Positions 41,391-48,407 of a stretch of 64,000 bases of DNA are shown here, piece by piece. Position 1 is the stretch's first letter, and each line of letters opens with the position of its first letter. The notes beneath the pieces are model-generated. The model saw only the letters and a program-made list of their open reading frames with translations. It searched no databases and was not told the origin of the DNA. Location: NCBI RefSeq assembly GCF_036346105.1, contig NZ_CP107811.1, positions 3,662,501 through 3,726,500 of the forward strand, in the 5' to 3' direction. The position numbers were made by a program, and so were the translations under genes. This stretch comes from Streptomyces sp. NBC_00539 (GTDB lineage Bacteria > Actinomycetota > Actinomycetes > Streptomycetales > Streptomycetaceae).

Positions 41391-42691
41391 GCGGCACCAC
41401 GCACGCCGACCCGGTCGGCCACCCGCTGTGGCCCTCGCTGACCGCACCGCAGGACCAGGGCCGCGACGACCTCTGCGCGGTCTCCGCCCAGGGCGTCCGG
41501 GTCACCTTCGCCGACGGACGCGAACTGCTCGACGGCTCCAGCGGACTGTGGAATACCAACATCGGCTACGGGAACCCCCGGATCGCCCGAGCCGCCGCCG
41601 ACGCCCTCCACGAAGCCTCCTACCTCGGTGTCTTCCGCTACGAGAACGTCTACGCCCGCCGCGCGGCGCAGGCCCTGATCGACCTGTGCGGCCCCGCCCA
41701 CTACGGCCGCGTGCTGTTCTCCACCTCCGGCGGCGCCGCCAACGACCTGGTCATGAAGGTGGCCCGGCAGTACCACGCGCTGGGCGGCCGGGCCCAGCGC
41801 AAGGTGGTCGTCGGACTGCGCGGCAGCTACCACGGCCTGACCTACGGCAGCTTCGGCCTGACCGGCGACGACCTCGGCCAGCAGCTCTACGGCGTCGACC
41901 AGCGCCTCGTCCGGCACGTCGCCCCCAACGACCCGGCCGAGCTGGGCGCGCTCATGGCCCGCCAGGGCGGCCAGATCGCGGCCGTCGTGGTGGAGCCGGT
42001 GCTCGGCAGCGGCGCCGTACCGCTCACCGAGGAGTACGTCGGTGAACTGCTGCGGCTGCGCCGGGAGCACGGCTTCCTGCTGGTCGCCGACGAGGTCGCC
42101 ACCGGCTTCGGCCGCACCGGCAGCTTCTTCGCCTCCCAGCAGTGGGCCGAACAGCCCGACCTGCTCGTCTCCTCCAAGGGACTCACCAACGGCACCAGCG
42201 CGGCAGCCGTCGTGATCGCCTCCCGCCAGGTGGCCGCGGCCTTCAACGAGGCCGGCGCGCTGCTCACCCACGGGGAGACCCAGGCCGGGACCCCGGTCAC
42301 CTGTGCGGCGGTCCTCGCCACCATCGACGAGATGCGCAGGCTGGACGCGGTCGCCATGGGCCGGCGCCTGTCGGCCCGCCTCGATGCCGAACTGGCGGCG
42401 CTCGTCGCCGGGCACCCCCGGGTGGCGGCGACCACGGGACTGGGCTGCTTCCGCTCCGTGCGGCTGTGCGGACCCGACGGGACACCGTTCCCGCAGGGCG
42501 AGGTGCACGCCCTGGTCCAGGCGGTCCGGGAGGCCGGGGCCATCGTCCACCCCGGCGTGAACGGGGTGCAGCTGATCCCCGCCCTCACCTACACCGACAG
42601 CGACCTCGCCGAACTGCTGGCCTGCGTCACCGCGGGCCTGGAGATCCACCTGGCGCGGACCGCCGACCGGGCGGCGGAGGCCCTCGCGTGA
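41387..42691 (+). CDS. mpaD: Daptide-type RiPP aminotransferase
   Basis: 434 residues, GTG start overlapping the methyltransferase stop. Class III PLP aminotransferase: NTNIGYGNPRIARAAADAL (about 56-74), FSTSGGAANDLVMKVARQ (about 111-128), D235 in LVADEVATGFGRTGSFF and the PLP lysine K264 in LLVSSKGLTNGT. In the daptide pathway it would transaminate the C-terminal ketone, formed after oxidation and decarboxylation of Thr, to an amine before methylation. Coupled GTGA overlaps at both ends show tight co-translation with methyltransferase and dehydrogenase. Confidence 0.9.
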   Translation: MSGTTHADPVGHPLWPSLTAPQDQGRDDLCAVSAQGVRVTFADGRELLDGSSGLWNTNIGYGNPRIARAAADALHEASYLGVFRYENVYARRAAQALIDLCGPAHYGRVLFSTSGGAANDLVMKVARQYHALGGRAQRKVVVGLRGSYHGLTYGSFGLTGDDLGQQLYGVDQRLVRHVAPNDPAELGALMARQGGQIAAVVVEPVLGSGAVPLTEEYVGELLRLRREHGFLLVADEVATGFGRTGSFFASQQWAEQPDLLVSSKGLTNGTSAAAVVIASRQVAAAFNEAGALLTHGETQAGTPVTCAAVLATIDEMRRLDAVAMGRRLSARLDAELAALVAGHPRVAATTGLGCFRSVRLCGPDGTPFPQGEVHALVQAVREAGAIVHPGVNGVQLIPALTYTDSDLAELLACVTAGLEIHLARTADRAAEALA

Positions 42692-43869
42692 GCGCCGGCT
42701 GGCACGCCCCGGCCCAGCAGCTGATCGGCTGCGACAGTCTGGGCCCCTGGCTCGCGGGCCGCGCCGAGCGGAAGGTGACCGTCCTCGTGGACGAGGCCGT
42801 CGCCTCGGCCCCGGTGACCGCCCGGGTCCGCGCCCAGCTCGACGGGGGGCGGCACCAGGTACGGGTGCTGGCACTGTCCGGCGCCGGGGACCTGCGGACG
42901 GTGGCCGCACTCGCCGACCGGCTGGCGGACACCGAGCTCGTCGTCGGGATCGGCGGCGGCTCCCTCCTCGACCAGGCCAAGCTGGCCACCCTGATCCGCG
43001 CCAACCCCGACGCGTACGCCCGCCTCACGGTGCCGCAGCGCAGCGGGCTGCTGGTCCTCGGCCCGGGCACCACGCGGAGCCTCCCGCTGGTCGCCGTCCC
43101 CACCACGGTCGGCACCGGCACCGAGTTCAGCGGCGTCGCCTGCCTCAGCTACCCGGAGCAGGGCAAGCGGCTCGTCATGGGCACCGCGCTACGGCCCAAG
43201 GTGGCCGTCCTGGACCCCGTCGCGACCGGCACCCTCGACGACGAACTGATCGCCGAGGGAGTCCTGGAGGCGCTGTTCCGCGTGGTCAGCCCCTACGTCG
43301 GCGACCACGGGGACCTGCCCACCGAGGACGCGCTCGTCGAGACCATCGCGCAGCGGCTGGTGCTGCTGGGCCACGAGGTGCGCGACGCGCGGCGTGCGGG
43401 CCGGCCCACCGACGACCGGCTGCGGCTGGAGATCGCGAAGCTCAGCGGTCTCAGCCACGCCGAGTGGGCGCACCTGGGCCGTGACCTGTACGCGGTCAAG
43501 GGCTGGCTCATCGCCAACGAGCTGTCCTCCGCCCTCGGCGTACGCAAGATGACCGCGGTCGCCGCGATCCTGCCGCACCTGTGGCGGGCCATCACGGCCG
43601 GTGAGAGCCGTCTCGGTTCGGCCGTCCGGCTGGAGCGGATGTGGTCCCGGCTACGGGCCACCGGCCCCGACACCCTGCCCGCGGACCCGGCAGCGGGCAT
43701 CGAGGCCCTGATCGACTCATGGCGGATCGGCCGGACGATCACCGCGGGCCCGGACCGGCTCGCCGCCGTCGCGGGCCGCACGGTCCGCGCCTGGGGCGCC
43801 GGGCTGCCGATGCTCGGCGGCCTGCGGACCGACGACGTGTACGGGCTGCTGTACGAGGCCGCGGCCTGA
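42688..43869 (+). CDS. mpaC: Daptide-type RiPP dehydrogenase (Fe-ADH fold, metal ligands lost)
   Basis: 393 residues, GTG start overlapping the aminotransferase stop. Group III alcohol-dehydrogenase/DHQS fold: the NAD(P)-binding GIGGGSLLDQAKLA (about 87-100), LVAVPTTVGTGTEFSGVA (about 134-151) and VAVLDPVATGTLDDELIAEG (about 172-191). The usual iron ligands are replaced: Asp/His of the DAxxH motif are E194 and R198, and the later His positions read NELSSALG (about 277) and VRKMTA (about 285). It is expected to oxidise the Thr side-chain hydroxyl so that the beta-keto acid decarboxylates. How it does this without iron is open. Confidence 0.85.
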   Translation: MSAGWHAPAQQLIGCDSLGPWLAGRAERKVTVLVDEAVASAPVTARVRAQLDGGRHQVRVLALSGAGDLRTVAALADRLADTELVVGIGGGSLLDQAKLATLIRANPDAYARLTVPQRSGLLVLGPGTTRSLPLVAVPTTVGTGTEFSGVACLSYPEQGKRLVMGTALRPKVAVLDPVATGTLDDELIAEGVLEALFRVVSPYVGDHGDLPTEDALVETIAQRLVLLGHEVRDARRAGRPTDDRLRLEIAKLSGLSHAEWAHLGRDLYAVKGWLIANELSSALGVRKMTAVAAILPHLWRAITAGESRLGSAVRLERMWSRLRATGPDTLPADPAAGIEALIDSWRIGRTITAGPDRLAAVAGRTVRAWGAGLPMLGGLRTDDVYGLLYEAAA

Positions 43870-43963
43870 CGCCGCCCCGGTGACCCGGCACCACCCCCGA
43901 GCTTCCGCACCCGCGGCATCCACCGCGCGGTGCGGTCGTCAGAGCACATCTGACTCACGCACC

Positions 43964-43996
43964 ACACCTGATCAACACCTGATCAACACGCGCTCA
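43964..43996. promoter_or_regulatory. Three 11-bp direct repeats before the precursor genes
   Basis: ACACCTGATCA twice in tandem, then a weaker third ACACGCGCTCA, ending 25 bp before the first precursor start. The 11-bp phase places the units on one DNA face, as for activator sites. Confidence 0.6.
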
Positions 43997-44021
43997 ACCA
44001 CTACGGAGACAGGAGCACACC

Positions 44022-44198
44022 ATGCAGGACAACCTCGCGCTGGACGCCTTCCCCGCCCTTGAGCTGGGCATGCAGGAGCTCGAAGCCATGGAGGCGCCGG
44101 GCTGGTGGACCGGTATCGGCGTCGGCGCCGGTGTCGTGGTCGCCTCCGCGGCGGCCTACGGCAGCTACGTCGGTTCCGCGGCCCTCATCGCCACCTGA
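44022..44198 (+). CDS. mpaA: Daptide-type precursor peptide, copy 1
   Basis: 58 residues with GGAG upstream of the ATG. The leader contains LELGMQELEAMEAPG (residues 13-27), which is shared by all three precursors. The predicted core starts near GWWTGIGVG and is a hydrophobic Gly/Ala/Val/Ser helix ending in ALIAT. The invariant C-terminal Thr is the site that daptide enzymes convert to dimethylated 1,2-propanediamine. There is no cysteine. The core has three Ser (positions 42, 48 and 52) and Thr30 as possible dehydration sites. Such cores are membrane-active in known daptides. The DNA is identical to copy 2. Confidence 0.9.
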   Translation: MQDNLALDAFPALELGMQELEAMEAPGWWTGIGVGAGVVVASAAAYGSYVGSAALIAT

Positions 44199-44205
44199 GG
44201 AGCCC

Positions 44206-44224
44206 GTACCGCCCAGGGCGGTAC
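44206..44224 (+). other. Intercistronic hairpin 1 between precursor genes
   Basis: GTACCGCC, loop CAG, GGCGGTAC: 8 perfect pairs, 7 bp after the first precursor stop, without a T-run. It probably stabilises or processes the mRNA rather than terminating it. Confidence 0.7.
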
Positions 44225-44269
44225 GCCTTCACCCCCTTCCCACGACCCGTAAGGAAAAAGGAGCACACC

Positions 44270-44446
44270 ATGCAGGACAACCTCGCGCTGGACGCCTTCC
44301 CCGCCCTTGAGCTGGGCATGCAGGAGCTCGAAGCCATGGAGGCGCCGGGCTGGTGGACCGGTATCGGCGTCGGCGCCGGTGTCGTGGTCGCCTCCGCGGC
44401 GGCCTACGGCAGCTACGTCGGTTCCGCGGCCCTCATCGCCACCTGA
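44270..44446 (+). CDS. mpaA: Daptide-type precursor peptide, copy 2 (identical)
   Basis: 58 residues, identical to copy 1 in every base of the coding sequence, and with a better ribosome site (AAGGAAAAAGGAG). The 248-bp unit of gene plus spacer is repeated, which implies a recent tandem duplication or active gene conversion to raise the dose of one peptide. Leader, core and terminal Thr are as for copy 1. Confidence 0.9.
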   Translation: MQDNLALDAFPALELGMQELEAMEAPGWWTGIGVGAGVVVASAAAYGSYVGSAALIAT

Positions 44447-44453
44447 GAAGCCG

Positions 44454-44472
44454 GTACCGCCCAGGGCGGTAC
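44454..44472 (+). other. Intercistronic hairpin 2 between precursor genes
   Basis: Second copy of GTACCGCC, loop CAG, GGCGGTAC, again 7 bp after a precursor stop, followed by the same spacer and ribosome site as after copy 1. Confidence 0.7.
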
Positions 44473-44517
44473 GCCTTCACCCCCTTCCCACGACCCGTAA
44501 GGAAAAAGGAGCACACC

Positions 44518-44673
44518 ATGCAGGACGTCCTCAAGCAGGAGATCACCACCCCCGGTCTGGAACTGGGCATGCAGGAGCTGGAGGCCATGGAGGCCCCGGG
44601 CTTCTGGTCCGGCTTCAAGCAGGGCCTGGTCATCAGCGGCGTCGCCGTGGCCAGCGCCACGCTCGCCACCTGA
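44518..44673 (+). CDS. mpaA: Daptide-type precursor peptide, divergent copy 3
   Basis: 51 residues. It shares the start MQD and the block LELGMQELEAMEAPG (residues 14-28) with copies 1-2, but the leader before it and the core differ. The core begins near GFWSGFKQG and ends ATLAT, again with a C-terminal Thr and no Cys. The spacer and ribosome site before it are the same as before copy 2, so only the coding part diverged. The cluster should therefore make two different modified peptides, as two-component or mixed products. Confidence 0.9.
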   Translation: MQDVLKQEITTPGLELGMQELEAMEAPGFWSGFKQGLVISGVAVASATLAT

Positions 44674-44746
44674 TCGCTCCGGTAGCTCCCGCTACCCCGA
44701 TCACCGCTGACCGGATCCCCGGTCTCCCAGGGTGACTTGGTCCCGT

Positions 44747-44769
44747 GGCGGTGGCGCACAGCCACCGCC
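44747..44769 (+). terminator. Attenuator-like hairpin after precursor genes
   Basis: GGCGGTGGC, loop GCACA, GCCACCGCC: 9 perfect pairs; a weaker GGTAGC/GCTACC stem lies at 44681-44696. There is no T-run. It could limit read-through into the transporter genes so that precursors are made in excess. Confidence 0.6.
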
Positions 44770-44827
44770 GCGGGCCCCTGGCCGGATCACGAACGACATG
44801 CACAGAGCCGAAGGAAGAGGGAGACAC

Positions 44828-45022
44828 ATGCCGAAGAAGGAATCCCGCAAGGTGTCGAACAGCCAGCTGGGGACGACCGCCGCGCTGCTCGCGCTGGCAA
44901 TGGCCGTCGCCGGCGCACAGTTGTCCGGGGTCGCGCAGACGGCCGTCATGGCGATCATCGGCCTCGGCCTGCTCGGCGTCCTCGCCCGCCTCGGCGCCAA
45001 CGCCCGCGCGGACAAGCGATGA
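44828..45022 (+). CDS. 64-aa membrane protein of the RiPP cluster
   Basis: 64 residues, ATG with AGAGGGAG upstream. A basic N-terminus (MPKKESRKVSN) is followed by two hydrophobic helices (about 16-32 and 35-54) and a charged tail. The stop overlaps the ABC ATPase start as ATGA. The position between precursors and exporter fits an immunity peptide or a small exporter subunit; the sequence alone does not say which. It lacks the conserved leader block, so it is not another precursor. Confidence 0.75.
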   Translation: MPKKESRKVSNSQLGTTAALLALAMAVAGAQLSGVAQTAVMAIIGLGLLGVLARLGANARADKR

Positions 45023-45771
45023 GCGCAGCAGGAGTCGTCCGCGCCTCGGGCCTGAGCAAGGACTTCGGCCCGTTCACCGCCGTGCAGGACCTCAGCTTCG
45101 AGGTCCGTCCCGGCCGGGTGACCGGCCTCCTCGGCCGCAACGGCGCCGGCAAGTCGACGTCCCTGCGGATGCTGCTCGGACTGGTCCGCCCGACGGCCGG
45201 CACCGCCACCGTCTTCGGCCACCCCTACACCGAACTCCCCGACGCCGCCCGCCGGATCGGCGTCTGCATGGACGGCATCGGCCCCACCCCCGGCGCATCC
45301 GGCCGCCGCGACCTGCGGATCTGGGCGCGGACCCTCGGCGTGTCGCACACCCGCGTGGACGAGGTACTGGACCGCGTCGGGCTCGCCGACAGCGCCGACC
45401 GCGCCGCCAAGGGCTACTCCACCGGCATGCGCCAGCGCCTCGCCCTGGCCACCGCGCTGCTCGCCGACCCCGAACTGCTGGTCCTGGACGAGCCGGCCAA
45501 CGGCCTCGACCCCGACGGCATCCGCTGGCTGCGCGACACCCTGCGCGCCCTGGCCGCCGAAGGCCGGACCGTGCTGGTCTCCAGCCACCTGCTGGCCGAG
45601 GTCGAACAGACCGTGGACGACGTCGTGATCATCCAGCGCACCCTGCGCTTCGCGGGCTCCCTCGCCGAGCTCACCTCCGACGGCGCCGAACGCCTGGAGG
45701 ACCGGTTCTTCGCGCTGGTGGACGAGAACGCCGAGACCGGCACCCGCACCGAAAGGCTCACCCATGCGTAA
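45019..45771 (+). CDS. ABC transporter ATP-binding protein
   Basis: 250 residues, coupled to the preceding gene by ATGA. Walker A GRNGAGKST (39-47), signature region YSTGMRQRLALATALL (about 134-149), Walker B LLVLDEPANGLDP (about 153-165) and the H-loop VSSHLL (about 192). It is of the drug/bacteriocin-export type that pairs with a separate six-helix permease. The permease gene overlaps its end by 8 bp. It probably exports the mature daptide-type peptides or gives self-resistance. Confidence 0.95.
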   Translation: MSAAGVVRASGLSKDFGPFTAVQDLSFEVRPGRVTGLLGRNGAGKSTSLRMLLGLVRPTAGTATVFGHPYTELPDAARRIGVCMDGIGPTPGASGRRDLRIWARTLGVSHTRVDEVLDRVGLADSADRAAKGYSTGMRQRLALATALLADPELLVLDEPANGLDPDGIRWLRDTLRALAAEGRTVLVSSHLLAEVEQTVDDVVIIQRTLRFAGSLAELTSDGAERLEDRFFALVDENAETGTRTERLTHA

Positions 45772-46507
45772 CCTCGTCCCCGGCGAGTGGATGAAGGCCT
45801 GGACCGGCCGGACCTGGCTGGTGCTCGCCTCCGCCGGGATCTTCATGTCCCTCATCACCTGCTTCGGTTACGCCTCCCAGGGCGACGGGGACATCGCCCT
45901 CGGCACCACCACCGCCTCCGCCGTCACCGACGACATGGTGCAGGCGTGGATGATGACGTTCCTGATGTCCGCGGTGTTCGGCGCCCTCCTCGTCACCCGC
46001 GAGTACTCCTCCGGCGCCATCGCCCGCTCGGTCCTGCTCAGCGGCGGACGGCTGCGGCTGCTGTCCGCCAAGGCGCTGGTCGCCACCGCGGTCGGCGTAC
46101 TGGGCGGCCTCCTGGCCGTCGCCCTCGCCGCCCTCTGCGCCTTCCTGCTGCCCGCCCGCTTCGGCTTCAGCGCCGACTGGACCGGCCACACCACCCGTAT
46201 CGCCCTCGGTGTGCTGACCGTCAACGCGCTCGCCGCGCCCTGGGGCGCGCTCCTCGGCTGGATCATCCGCAGCCAGCTCGCCACCGTCGTCACCGTCATG
46301 GCGCTCACCCTCCTCGTGGAGCCGGGCCTGCAGGAACTCGCCCCGCAGGTGGCCAAGTACCTTCCCACCATCGCGATGAGCTCCGTCTACCTCGACGGCA
46401 AGCCCGAGCTGCTCTCCGTACCGCTCGCGCTCCTGGTCCTCGCCGGCTGGCTCGCCGCCGCCGGGACCGCCGCCCGCCGGCTGCTGCTCTCACGCGACGT
46501 CATCTAA
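45764..46507 (+). CDS. ABC transporter permease
   Basis: 247 residues with six predicted membrane helices (about 18-38, 63-82, 102-128, 145-163, 173-192 and 220-240). The ABC-2-type pattern is seen in VTREYSSGAIARSVLLSGGRLRLLSAKALV near residues 75-105. It overlaps the ATPase gene by 8 bp and forms the exporter or immunity transporter of the cluster with it. Confidence 0.9.
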   Translation: MRNLVPGEWMKAWTGRTWLVLASAGIFMSLITCFGYASQGDGDIALGTTTASAVTDDMVQAWMMTFLMSAVFGALLVTREYSSGAIARSVLLSGGRLRLLSAKALVATAVGVLGGLLAVALAALCAFLLPARFGFSADWTGHTTRIALGVLTVNALAAPWGALLGWIIRSQLATVVTVMALTLLVEPGLQELAPQVAKYLPTIAMSSVYLDGKPELLSVPLALLVLAGWLAAAGTAARRLLLSRDVI

Positions 46508-46521
46508 GGCGTGATCCAGAC

Positions 46522-48270
46522 ATGTCCACCAAGACGGCACCCCACCCGGCACCCCGGCCGGTACCCCAGACGACACCTCGCAAGAGACCCCGGACGGCAG
46601 CCATGACGATGCTCAAGACGGCACCCAGGACGGCACCCGGGCCGGCCACCGCCGAGTGGGACCCCGCGCTCCTGGAACGCCCGCGCATCGCGCCCGACGT
46701 GGAGATCCACGAGCCCGTCGAGACCGGCGCCCCCTGGGTGCTCCAGCGCGGCCACCACCAGCACTTCCGACTCCAGCCCGACATGGCGCGCCTGGTGCGG
46801 GCGATGGACGGCTCCCTCGACCACACCGGTCTCGCCGAGGTCCTCGGACCGCCCTGGACCGCGCACCACGTCGCCTCCGCCGTCAACAAGCTCGCCGAGA
46901 CGAAGGTCCTCGACGACGGCAAGCCCGTCGAACGCCGAAGCACCTGGTTCCGGTTCGTCCCGCCGATGACGCTCCAGTTCACGGTGCTGCGCCCGGAGCG
47001 GCTGCTGGCCCGCCTCGCGCCGGTCGTCAACCTGCTCGCAGGCCGCACCGCGGCCGCCGTCGCGGCCCTGTTCGTCCTCGGCGGCGTCCTCGCCCTGGCC
47101 CTCATGGCCCCCGAGGTCGACGCCGCGCTGGGCCGGCCGCTCCCGCTCTCCGCCTACTTCGCCGTGCTGATCGGGGTGCTCGCGACCACCGCCGTCCACG
47201 AGGTCGGCCACGGCGCGGTCCTCACGTACCACGGCGGACGGCCGAGCCGGATGGGCGTGATGCTCTTCTACATGTCGCCCGCCTTCTTCTGCGACGTCTC
47301 CGACGGCTGGCGGCTCTCCCGCAAGGAACAGCGCGTCCAGGTCGCCCTGGCCGGCATCGCCACCCAGACCGTGATCGCCGGAGCCGCGGCCCTGACCGCC
47401 CTGTTCCTGGCCCCCTCGGACCTGCGCGACGCCGTCGTCGTCTTCGCCGTCGCCACCTACACCAGCGGCGTCGTCAACCTGCTGCCGTTCGTGAAGCTCG
47501 ACGGCTACATCGCGCTCATGAGCCACCTCGACGTCCCGCACCTGCGCGACCACGCCATGACCGACGCACGCCGGTTCCTCGCCAAGATCCTCTTCGGCGG
47601 CCGCTACACCCGCGAACTCCCGGGCCGGCCCTGGGCCGTGGCCTTCGGACTGGCCTGCATGGCCTTCCCCCTCTACGTCATCGCCGGGGCCCTGACCCTC
47701 TGGTCCGACCTGCTGCAACGGCTCGGCGCCGTCGGCACCAGCACCGTCCTGATGGCCGTCTGCTACCTCGTCTACCGCCTCGGCCTCGGCTTCACCCGCC
47801 TCGCCGGCGAGGGCCGCACCGCCGGCGCTTCCCGGTGGCGCACCGCCGCCGCGGCCGTGCTGCTCACCGCGGCGGCGGGGGCCGCGCTGGCCTTCGTCAA
47901 GCTGCCCTACACCGTGGCCGCCGGATACGTCGCCCAGGACCGGGGCCGCCTCGAACTGGTCCTGCCGAGCACCGCCGACCTCTCCGCGGTCCGCGAGGGC
48001 GCCACCGTCCGGTTCTACCGGGCCGGGGTGATGACCCGGGAGCAGACCGGCACCGCGACCGTCGCCGCTCTGCACCACGCCGACACCAAGGCCCCCCTCT
48101 CGGCCTTCCTGCCGGTGGCCTCCACCGCGCTGGAGCTGCCCGTCGTCAGCTACCCGCTGACCGTCGGCCAGGCCCCCGCCGACCGCGCCGGGGCGGCCCA
48201 GCTCGACCTCGGCAGGCTCCCGCTGGGGGAGTGGCTGTACACGAAGTACGTCACCCCGCTCTGGAACTAG
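46522..48270 (+). CDS. mpaP: M50-type intramembrane metalloprotease of the RiPP cluster
   Basis: 582 residues. A Pro/Thr/Arg-rich N-terminus (about 1-45), then a winged-helix-like domain (about 60-145) that could bind the leader, then a membrane protease: the zinc motif HEVGH at 226-230 and the third ligand D327 in LPFVKLDGY. Further helices follow and a beta-rich domain (about 470-560) of the HlyD/biotinyl-lipoyl type closes the protein. Daptide clusters carry such a protease, proposed to remove the leader. In-frame ATGs at codons 28 and 30 are alternative starts. It is 14 bp downstream of the permease gene. Confidence 0.88.
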   Translation: MSTKTAPHPAPRPVPQTTPRKRPRTAAMTMLKTAPRTAPGPATAEWDPALLERPRIAPDVEIHEPVETGAPWVLQRGHHQHFRLQPDMARLVRAMDGSLDHTGLAEVLGPPWTAHHVASAVNKLAETKVLDDGKPVERRSTWFRFVPPMTLQFTVLRPERLLARLAPVVNLLAGRTAAAVAALFVLGGVLALALMAPEVDAALGRPLPLSAYFAVLIGVLATTAVHEVGHGAVLTYHGGRPSRMGVMLFYMSPAFFCDVSDGWRLSRKEQRVQVALAGIATQTVIAGAAALTALFLAPSDLRDAVVVFAVATYTSGVVNLLPFVKLDGYIALMSHLDVPHLRDHAMTDARRFLAKILFGGRYTRELPGRPWAVAFGLACMAFPLYVIAGALTLWSDLLQRLGAVGTSTVLMAVCYLVYRLGLGFTRLAGEGRTAGASRWRTAAAAVLLTAAAGAALAFVKLPYTVAAGYVAQDRGRLELVLPSTADLSAVREGATVRFYRAGVMTREQTGTATVAALHHADTKAPLSAFLPVASTALELPVVSYPLTVGQAPADRAGAAQLDLGRLPLGEWLYTKYVTPLWN

Positions 48271-48326
48271 GGCGTGTCTTCCGGATCACGCCGCGGGCTG
48301 ATCCGGCCTGATCCGAGAGACACGCC
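48271..48326. other. Long imperfect inverted repeat between protease and LanKC genes
   Basis: GGCGTGTCT-TC-CGGATCA at 48271-48288 pairs with TGATCCG-AG-AGACACGCC at 48309-48326, with a 20-bp loop. It begins right after the protease stop codon. It may be a terminator, or a small decayed mobile element with terminal inverted repeats. Confidence 0.6.
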
Positions 48327-48407
48327 AGACACGCCCAGCCCGTCCGAGCCGTCCCTCCGCCCGTCACGAACGGGCCGTCCCTTCCCGCGTCCCGAACGGA
48401 GAGCACC

